From Ectocarpus siliculosus (Eukaryota > Sar > Phaeophyceae > Ectocarpales > Ectocarpaceae), in assembly GCA_000310025.1 (NCBI GenBank), contig FN649734.1, forward strand, positions 1,509,131-1,533,390: a stretch of DNA of 24,260 bases, given 5' to 3'. The position numbers were made by a program, and so were the translations under genes. The notes below the pieces were generated by a model. It was not told the origin of the DNA. It made no database searches and worked only from the letters and a program-made list of their open reading frames with translations. Shown piece by piece: positions 10,558-19,947 of the stretch (position 1 is its first letter; each line of letters starts with the position of its first letter).

Positions 10558-11324
10558 CGATGCGCCGGGTACATGTCGGCGTTATGGAGGGCCCTCCACT
10601 GAATGTCAGAAAATTTTAAAGAAGATGACCACAGCCACAACGGGTTGTTTTCATTCCGGGCGGCTTTTCGACCAGCAAGAAACATGCCTAGGATCCGCGG
10701 CTTTAGCCTGGACGGGAGACCGGTGAAAAAGTAATCTCCCTCGAGCTTGGTATCCGTGTCTATCTGTTGTCGGGTTATTTGGCTGCTGGAGGTGTAGCCG
10801 TGATTCCTCCGCACGTTGATAGGAAAAGAGGTGGGGTTGCGCTTATTACAGAAATAACGGAAACCTCTTCAAAAATGGAACAGCTACACGGAACATGATG
10901 TTGCCCATACAGCGCACGCATGAAGGTGAATTGGAGCCACCGAGGCAGCACATCGACATCAAAGCGTCTCGGAGAGCTCCAACTTTTGTGAGAAAACATG
11001 TTGTCGGTTGAACTTGTTCAGACATTTTTCTCGTTGTCCGCAGCAGTCGATAGGGAGACCACGGCAAGATATCCGAAAAGCTTCAACGTCCGGTGAGCAC
11101 CAGGAGGTTTACCCGCCATACCAGAGACGTGATCGGACGCAAAATTGTAACGCTTCCCTGCTAATCCCTGTACGTGTTGTCGGCTCTCTCTGTCGTCACC
11201 TCCCCCAGAACCACAACACCACTGCCACCTAGAGCACAGCAGTTACCTGCTGCGCTCTTCACCCAAATCTAGCCTGATCTAGCCGTGTGACGACTTTTGC
11301 TACACTGACGACCTGACTGAGAAG

Positions 11325-14300
11325 ATGAATATCCTCGTGATGCTGCTGTGTGGCATCCTCGCCGTCTTCCTCCCCCTGAACGTGCCGGTTGCCCAAGCTC
11401 GCCCATTCGGAGACGGGGACACCTGGATCCGTACCTGCGCGGACATCCCGGCCGCGGCTACCTTGACCGGAGGAACCCTGACGCTCCTCAGGGACATCCA
11501 CTGCGCAACTCTTAAGGTGAGATAGGTACTGTAGATCTTGTTTCGAGTACACCTCGGCGAGGTGAATCTCAACACAGCTAGCTGCTCCTCCTCCAGAAGT
11601 TTGGACGACTGCAGCACTTTTTCGGACAACATGAAGCGTGTTCATGTGCGAGTCGCGGTCATTAGCAGGCGGCATTGGCCTACACATACATCCAATACGT
11701 CACATCCCTTCTTAGTTTCCGGATCCGGCTTCTCTTTCGTTCGAAACTCATCGACTGCTGCTGTAGGGCGTCGATGCCGTTTCGAAAATTTAGGCCGCAC
11801 TGCTGTGCGTGCTGGTTTTTTTGTTGGAGCATCAGTTTTGCTCTCTATTGCTTTCATTCTCGCGACCACTTCTTACAGTACCTCAACTTTTGTTCGAGAA
11901 CCACAAAATTTTCGATGCACCTAAAGTCTACTTGCTGCCGCATTGGTACCCGTCATTATTTCGTCTGTCTATCGTGTGGTGAACAGACCATCCACATCAC
12001 CGGGGACACAGTCATCCGTTCGCACTCTGCGCTGAACACGATGGGAGTTGGGCTGGTTGTACACTCTGGAGCTCGCGTGACCATCCGTGCGCCAACCGTA
12101 CTCATGCAGAAGACCGAGGCAAGCGAACACTTTACGTACTTTCAGTGAAAACTGAGTTTGTTTGTTTCAGTTAATTTCAGTCCAGTCCATCTTTTATGCA
12201 TAGTCTACATGGCAATGCTGTTGTGCAATCGATATGAAAAATAATTCGTTTCGCTTTGCGTACTTGCGACCACTTCCTCTTCCGTTCATCAAAGTGGAAT
12301 TCGATACATACACACACACCATCTGATTACCCGTCAATTCTCGTTGTTGGTGTGGACAGACAATCGACATCACCGGGGACACCGTCATTCATGACCGCTG
12401 TTGTTGGGGCACCGCCTGTTGACGTGCCTGCACGATCATTTGTTTTTTCTCTGCCGCAACCGACGTGCTGTAGTTCTACTTGTCAATACAACGGTACTTT
12501 AGGGTTCATGTCCCCACCCCATTTTCCTTTATCTATCTACACTGCAGTAGAACAAGTTTGTATGCGCAATAAGAAGGTTGTATCATTAACAACGGAGAAC
12601 CGACAAAAAAAACTAAGATCGAGCTGTGATTTGGTCGAAGACCAAATATAACGCTGTTTGGGTTTTCTGGCAGATCTCAAATAAATCTCATCTTTTCCTG
12701 ACTTAGAAAAAACAGTCCTCATTTGAGAAGCAAGGTGGTCTCCGCGTCTCCAAATTTACTCGGAGGACAAAAACAATCAAAACAAAATACCGTTAAAACA
12801 CGACGACGTTTTTTTTCCCGGCCAACAGAGCCGATTCTGATTTTGAGTTGTTGAATACTGATTTTTGGTTCTTCGTTTATTCGGGGCATTAGGAATACCT
12901 GGTACCAGTCAGTGTGCTTTGCCTCCGATTATTCTCTGTGCGTGCACAAAATTTCGGTTTACGCGTGCGCGTGTGCAATCAAAGTGGAACTCTCTCTGTC
13001 TCTCTCTCAATCTCTTGGCGTTCTTTCTCGTTCTTTCCCTATACCTCTCTTGGCGTATGTATCTGTATCTGTTTGGGGTGTCAGCGCGTGTGCTACATGT
13101 TGTCACGTTCGCGGGCTCTTGTAGAGAACATTTTGCACAAAGGAGTGACTCAAGTTCCTTATATTATTGAGAGAGCGAGACATCGGCAGGCAAGCAGAAC
13201 CTAGCGCGTCAAGTCCATTACGCCCATCGTGTACCTATCTGTGTACTCCCCCCCCCCGGAGACCTCGGAGATTCGTATCCTGCCGAGTACACACACAGAC
13301 AGTATCTGTCTCTGTCTCCCCTACTCCCGTGTGGTGGCGATCAACGGAGCAAAACAACCCCCCCACTACCGCCACGTTTCTACCCAATCCGAACACCCGT
13401 TTTGATAGACGATGCGAGGCCAGCCCGTCCTCCGGGTCCAGGGGAGCGTAGAGTTTGAGGTTACCAACTGGGTTCCGGAGCACCTCGAGGGAACTCTGGT
13501 GAGCACGTGGATGAAGATCGTACACCCCGACCAAAGTTTGCTGTCGCCATGAACTTCCTACGCTGTCTTGAGTTACCCCCCTCCTCCCAAAATAAGGAAC
13601 GGCTCAGGGGGAGCTGGAAAAACTGCCTTGTCTCAAGATTAGAATTGAACGTAACCAACCCCGTGCAGCCCCCTGACCCGGCTAGAGGTGACCCCGCAAG
13701 GATAACTGTTACTTTTGGCGCTGCATGATGATGTCGTCGAGACACACGCCGTGCAAGTCAAACAACATCATCGACAACTACATAATACGACAACAATTGA
13801 CTTGCTGCCGCCTCCGCTTCCTTCGGTGGTCTCACATTCACAGGCGGACAACCACGGCATCGTCTCTTGTGAAGGCCAAGGGCTTGTGCGTTCGAAAATG
13901 GCCATCCTGTACACCTCAAGCGCTGTCATTGTCGCCAACCCTGCGGCCGCTTTTAAGGTAAAGTGTTTGTCAGGCATTTTCTGGTGGTGGTGAGACACAT
14001 GTTTGTCTGTTCGGAGTAGTCTAGTAACCAATTTCTCAGCGGGCGCGAGAACATAGGGAAGGGCGGGTAGGCCCTGGTCAAACTCTAGCTGTTGCAAGTA
14101 CGCGGTAGTTCCCACGAGGGAGGGTCGTTCCATTGTTGATTCCCCATTGAAATAGTCCACATCAGTTGGGCGTCTGGAGGAAGCTCGACGCTCTTATCGG
14201 CAATGGTATGATGCGTGTTCGTCTAGAAATTAAATGTGTGTGGGTGACACGTTCGGTCCGGAATGGCGAGTGGTCACGCCGGCCATGGAATCCTCGTGTT

Positions 14301-16336
14301 CTGTTTGAGTCCTACCTACGTTTTGACGCAGCTTTTCTTGTGGGAAGCTACCTGAACCAGACTACGCTGCACGTGGACATGTTACTTACGACCAAATGCT
14401 GCTGTAGCCCGAACCAATGCACGAAAGGACTTCCCCAGATGCCGAGTAATGCCGAGCACTCTGTGGCCCGTCTTCGCAAGACAGCAGTGCTTCCTCCAAG
14501 TAGTGGCGTTTCTCCGATGCATGTTCCAAGAAAGTAGGCCAGAAAGAATCAGCAGAGTCATCTTCATAACCACGGGTTTCTCACGTTGACCATCGCCACC
14601 ACCTCCCGGCGCCCACAGTCTCTCGACAACAATACCGTACTTTGGAGGGCATATTGCCGCTGTTTCTACCACTGCCTCAGTACGACGTCGCTGACTGACC
14701 TCCTCTCTCTCTGCTACCGTCTCCCTCCCTCCCCCTAACGTACGGGGCGCTTCCAAACAACCACAGAAGGAGGCCGACCCTGTCGAGACGGCCATGCCTA
14801 CAGACCCCGACCTGCGCAGGAAGCTTGCCATCATGCACGCGAGGATGAGCATGGACAACAACGAAGACGTCACGGGCAACAACCTGTCGTCCATCAACCC
14901 TGACCCTCCTGCTGCTACCGTCGTCGCCGACGCCAAATCTTCATCTCCTGCCGCCGCTCCCAACCGGAAGCCTTTCTCTTCTGTTGCTGCCCCCGACGAC
15001 AGCGATGACGGCGACGACAACAGCCCCGCCGCTGCCAACCCCGGCCCCGGCCCCGCGTCCGCCGCCACCGCCGCCACCGCTGGGTCTTCGCCGTCTTCTG
15101 CCGTTGACCCGAAGGCTTTGGCTCCGGCCAACGTTGGCAACAACCCCGCTTCGGGAATGTCCATAGCCGATTTCATGATGGGCAAGGCCCACGGTACCGA
15201 CGAAAATACCAGCAACGGTAACGGTAACAACAACGGCAACAGGAACAACAACAGCAACAACAACAACAACAACAACGGTAACAACAGCGGCAACAACAGC
15301 GGCAACAACAACAGCGGCCGCAGCTCGTACACCCCCCCGGACCTACAGTTCCACCCCGACTTCACCCTGAAGGTTGGACAAGTCTTGCTCGGGAGGCTCC
15401 TCAACCCGGCCCGGACAGCCATGGCTTACGCCTCCCCCACCGACGGCTCCGTCATCCTCGCAACGGCTGTCGGCAAAGCTCCGCGGGACGCAGACGGCAA
15501 CACCACCGGTCCGGTGCCGCAGAAGAACCGGACCCTGCTCACGGCCAACCCGAGGAAAATGTCCAAGGTCCGAGCGCTTCGATCCGAGAACATTGCGGCT
15601 AGGCTCGAGAAGAAGAGGGCGGCCCTCGAGGGTCGGACCCTCCGGAGGGGAAAGGTGGCAACCCTCATGGGCTTCTTGCCCTTCGGGAAGCACGGCTTCC
15701 TCAGGAGAAGGGCGAGGGAGCACGCGGAGGCGCACATGGGCGAGGCGACGCTCTCCATCACCAAGAAGGGCGGCCTGGTACGTTGGACGACAGCAAGAAG
15801 ACTTGTAGCCGCTGTAGTAGCAAGGTGAATGGTGGAATGTAAAACGTGCGTCGGTTGGGGTCGATCCCGTGGTCTGTCCATGATATGGTTCAAATGAGTG
15901 GAATTGTTGGCTACTTCATCCATGCACCCTGCCGTGTCCCCTCCGCCATCCGGTCAACTAATTTTCACCCCGGTGCGCTCCCTCCCCCTCCTTTGAAAGC
16001 TTTCGCTAATACATTTCAGGTGTGGTGGTACATAAGCCGAAAATATGGCACACAAAATCTCCCCCCCTTCAACATGTACAGAAAATCATGTCCCCTAAAA
16101 CTAAAACCCCGACCCCGCCCCTCTCAACCCGTCTTTGTGTGCGGAACCCCATACGTGTATACCTTCCTGCGCAGGAAGTATCGGTCGACGGGATCGTCGT
16201 GCTCCGGAAGTCTGGGCCATCTTGGTTTGGGTTTCGCCGAACAGATCGGTCGTACGAACTGCGAGTGACAGAAGAGGGGGTGGTTATCTCCAGAAGAGGG
16301 ATGTACGACTGGGGAATCAAGGCTCAGGACCCCTAG
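11325..16336 (+). CDS. Secreted protein with Asn-rich linker and lectin-like C-terminus, function unknown
   Basis: Exons: 11325-11516, 11987-12118, 13409-13498, 13844-13957, 14767-15777, 16175-16336. All junctions are phase 0, giving 566 residues. The start is supported by an in-frame TAG at 11280 and an immediate signal peptide (about residues 1-25, hydrophobic core, cleavage likely after VAQA). Residues about 30-176 are short beta-strand-like stretches such as GTLTLL, TIHITGDTVI and VGLVVHSGARVTI. They resemble a beta-helix or other all-beta fold, with no family recognised. Residues 177-322 are Asp/Ala/Pro-rich, 323-361 Asn/Gly/Ser-rich and 435-495 strongly basic. FTLKVGQVLLGR with DGSVIL (about 375-400) and the terminal YELRVTEEGVVI (about 541-552) recall bulb-type mannose-lectin repeats; this is inference. 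Exon 2 needs a GC donor. Exon 5 carries most of the protein. Likely role: an extracellular or wall protein. Confidence 0.72.
11517..11986 (+). other. Intron 1 of the secreted-protein gene (470 bp)
   Basis: The donor is gtgaga and the acceptor is gaacag. I see no gene or repeat in it, except that its last part is partially duplicated near 12333-12360. Confidence 0.7.
12119..13408 (+). other. Intron 2 of the secreted-protein gene (1290 bp), GC donor, contains an exon relic
   Basis: It begins gcaagc after GAG and ends gatag. The exon 2 relic is at about 12333-12420. The frame has no usable GT donor at the end of exon 2. A CT-rich patch lies near 12988-13012 and a C run at about 13249-13257. The acceptor gatag lacks a strong pyrimidine tract, so this is the least certain acceptor of the gene. 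Confidence 0.6.
12333..12420 (+). pseudogene. Decayed duplicate of exon 2 of the secreted-protein gene
   Basis: acccgtca, a pyrimidine/GT-rich stretch, acag and an opening ACA ATC GAC ATC ACC GGG match the end of intron 1 and the start of exon 2 (11949-12025). The first ten codons correspond to TIDITGDTVI, against TIHITGDTVI in the real exon. After that the copy is shortened, reaches TGA at about 12419 and lacks a donor. It therefore looks like a dead partial exon duplication about 373 bp downstream of the original. Confidence 0.75.
13958..14766 (+). other. Intron 4 of the secreted-protein gene (809 bp)
   Basis: The donor is gtaaag and the acceptor is accacag, in phase 0. I see no gene or repeat in it. 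Confidence 0.65.
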
Positions 16337-18736
16337 ACAGAAAGAAGGCCTCCTCACCACCGAACCCAACCTTGGTTTTCTTCTCATCCCGAAGGGATCG
16401 TACGCTATGTACCCACTAGTAGTTGAGCTTTTGTTAACGTTCTGGCGCTCGAAGTGGGTGATTTTCGATTTTCGGCGAACGCACGATACTAAGGCGGAGG
16501 CCATCATCGTCGCAATGATAATGTTTTTCCTCTGCTATCTATTCTTTAGGCTCAAAACGTACAATCGGAAACCACGAATTTGAGGTCGCTTCTTGACGAC
16601 ATTGGATCAGAGACGTCCAGTTGCAGGGTTGTTGTGCGTGATCGTTCTTTCGCCCCAAACCACAAGCTAGGGTGCGGTTGTAGAGTCGGCTTGCCTGTTG
16701 CCAAGCACAATGGTACCGCAGTACACAACACGCGCTTTTTGGTTAGATCTTCCCTCCAGTTTTGAAGGTTTGCTAGAGAGCAGCGTGCGAAAAAGGGGTA
16801 GAATCTCTTTGTACAAGCGGCATCGTGTTGCTACGTATAGTCACAATGGAGTTGTTGCCACTTTTTGAGAGCGTATTGCTTGTTCGGGATTTGATTGATT
16901 TCAGTTTACTTTTGGCCGTGCCCCTATCGGTGAAACAACCACCACGTGTAAGTGTTTTGTTCGAAACTCAGCTTCAGAGTGATCAAAACAATCGACGTCT
17001 CTTTCTGGGGTAAGACCCATTTTCTGATATATCTTTTGTGTTGTTCTGTGCCCTGCTTGTTTTTCCACGAACCATGTGTTTGTTTTGGTATTACCTACGC
17101 AGCAGTCTGGTTGCCTGCAACCACGGAAGGGGATCGCGTCAGTTGGACAACAACGGATGTTGGGGGGTACAAAGAGAGATCTGAACGCTATGCTTGCGTG
17201 GTTGCAAAATAATCAATAGAGACACCAATCAATTTCAGCGTTCCCATCAACATCCACAACAAAAACGATGGCGACAACAACAACAAAGTCAACAGTCTGA
17301 GCTGTAGCTTGCGACCACCACAAAAAACATGGATCGGTCCTTGAAGACCTGGGGAAGAAGAGGAACTGGCACGATGTCAGAACGACCTTCAATGTGAAGA
17401 GCACCACAACGACAGCCAGCGCCGTGTGCGCAATTTCCTTCAAGCTGTCTTCCATTGCTTCAAAAGTGCATACCCCTCGGCTAACCCTAGCAACCCGGAC
17501 TTAATGAATCAAAGCGCCTCAATTGCAACTATTCGTGAAGAAACGCACGGACCCGCGGAGGAACGCCCCTCCCTCTACGCTCATTACACGCCAAGCGTCT
17601 CACGCATAGTCGAAAGAATCAACGTAGGAGACGACAACTACCAACCGTGTCACATCCCACGGACAATAGTGCTCCCCATCGTTTCAAATTGCATTGATCG
17701 AAAGAACAGTCATGGCAGGTTCCTACGGTGGCAAGAGCCTAGGGTAGGTTTGCACAACGAAACCCTTGCTTTCGGTCCACAGACACGTACACCTCATTGT
17801 TGCTGAATCTTGCAGCTACTCCCGCTATCGACACACAGATAGGAGAAAGACTCCTACAGTGCATGAATCGTTAACCGGGTCCACAACGACATTCCTCCCA
17901 ATAAAAAAAACAACTTTTCTTGAAGGCACACACTAATTTCATGGGGAGGCAGGCAGCTAGGGAGATTAACGGTGGGGGAGAGCATATACCGTGAGCGTGT
18001 TGCAAGAACGGCCCTCTGTCGCCACCTTCAAACAACCATTCCACACCGTCGATTGTTGTCCAAACCTCTTCTCATGAGGACCACAAGAGCGTTTTCGCCG
18101 TGGCTGCGATGACGCTCTCTCGACACGCCTCTTTCAAGCGACATGCCATGGAGGGAACGCTAAGATGTTCTCTCTATCTTCGGTCGGCATTTCCGAAACG
18201 ACCGGAAACCGCGAGCCTCGACATCCTGTGGAACAAGGTTAGTACAAGATCACCCCTTGGTCCGTATCTGCGATCACGATCGATCCCGACTGCTTGTACC
18301 CCCGTTTGCCCTCCTCGACTCCCCCCCACCCTCTCCGCCCCCACCCCTGCAGTGCGATAAGCCCTTCAGATGTACGAGCTGTCTCTTTTCGTGACTCTTG
18401 ATCTCGGCGATGATTGCGCGTACGCACCCCTGCACCTGAACCGTGGACCGCAACGATGAACGAGGTGAATTTTTACGGGTGGCTGGCCAAAGCTGTGTCA
18501 ACGCTATCCTTCTTGTAGTAGGAGTCAACAATAAACACATATCTGGCAGTTGGGGCACAATGGCCTGGATTGCTGCTTGAATGTACACTTCTTGCGCGTT
18601 CGAGTTGATTTCAATTGGGTGATATTCTTACCGTTGCAGTATCAAAGGCGTGTCAGGAATGCGACATGACCATAGGCGGCGAAGAGGTTCTCACAAAGCC
18701 CCTAAACAGTCAATATGTATTGCTACAACCTGCCGC
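16337..18736. other. Spacer between convergent genes
   Basis: This 2.4-kb stretch lies between the 3' end of the plus-strand secreted-protein gene and the 3' end of the minus-strand TTLL gene, so it should hold both 3' UTRs. Open frames at 17426-17806 (plus), 17213-17455 (minus, two hydrophobic stretches) and 18100-18360 (plus) have no recognisable domain. No RNA gene or long repeat was seen. Confidence 0.6.
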
Positions 18737-19876
18737 TCAAGATTCAAACATGCAGAAGTCATCAAAAGATAATTCGGCGGTCTGAATCCCGCTTGGAGCA
18801 GCGATCTTTGTTTCCACGCGACAAATAGTATTGGTGGTGACAGACTGTTTACTCTCCGTCATCATCGCGAGAATTGCCATTAAGCTTCCTGAATGCAGTT
18901 AGGGACACATCACGCTGCAATCCCCCACGAAAATATCCAATGCTCGTTTGTATCGACAATGACGAATATATCGTGATGGTTCTGTGAGCCAAACAAGACA
19001 CAGACAGACGAGCTCGCGCTGTGCAGTCCCATCGCTGCGTGTTTCGCAACGCTTGGTTTCGTTGCTACCCTTTTTTCTCTTAGGCTATTTCTTTCCCACG
19101 AACAAACCTTGGTCTCTCGGTCCTTGCCGGCGCCAGTGTACTTACTCAGTCGCCTCGCGTGGTCCGCGCTCTCGGGGCTAAAGGGGAACACCGTCTCGAA
19201 CCCGAACCCGGCTGGAGATTCGGAACTACTGCCGTCGCATCCGCCGCCGCCGCCGCCGCTGGGTCCGGTGTGGACGTTTTGGCTGCTGCCGTCGCTGCCA
19301 CCGCCGCCGTTTTGTACGGCGTTGGGGGGGCTCTCGGCGGGTGTTTGTAGCTCCTTCAGCGGTGGCGGTGCCGGCGGGGGCGGGCGGGCAAGGGGTAGGG
19401 ATGGTGGCCGCGGGGTCGTCGTTTTCGGTGCGGCAGTGCGTTGTTGCTGCTGGTGCTGGTGCTGGTGCTGGAGATGGTGGGGGTCCAACCAAGGGGGGCG
19501 CTGCGAGACCTTTCAGTAGTTGCAGTGAGGCAGCCATTCGGAAAGAGAGAAAGAGCGACGGAAATATTTCCACACATGTGAGGAGCTCGTCGTGCGCGCC
19601 ATACAAAGTTACATTTCTCCCCCATACCGGTTTTGTCGGGGGTGGATATCGGCGCGAACAGCTGCATTACTCACTTTTGAGATGCTGACTTTCAAGGAAA
19701 TCACAGACATGTTTTCCGAGAGACGTTCTCGGTCGTGCACAGAACGGGGCACGTGCAAGCACAACATTGATTGCAGAAACGGCACGGAGAGCGGTAAAGT
19801 GGTATCCAGACATCGTCACCCCTTGAACGAAATCCTACGAATAGTTGTTATTCACGTTGCTCTCGACAGCGGGTTC

Positions 19877-19947
<71 letters not shown>

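Noticed and set aside
10503-11067. Minus-strand open frames considered as a decayed transposon
   Set aside because: No reverse transcriptase, integrase or transposase motifs could be seen.
14382-15422. 346-codon minus-strand open frame rich in Leu/Pro
   Set aside because: It is the complement of the Asn-rich exon of the plus-strand gene; the Leu runs mirror AAC codons. The plus frame has the better composition and fits the splice phases.
16021-16268. Possible exon after ttcag at 16020
   Set aside because: Its frame gives a low-quality peptide. The acceptor at 16174 gives a phase-0 join and a better C-terminal exon; an intermediate exon cannot be fully excluded.
17213-17806. Overlapping open frames on both strands, the minus one with two hydrophobic stretches
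   Set aside because: The hydrophobic runs come from GTT-rich repeats. Neither frame has homology I recognise or convincing splice sites.
18100-18400. Possible zinc-finger exon pair, with CDKPFRCTSC after a tgcag near 18353
   Set aside because: Only one CxxC pair and no following histidines. The frame stops at once; chance resemblance is more likely.
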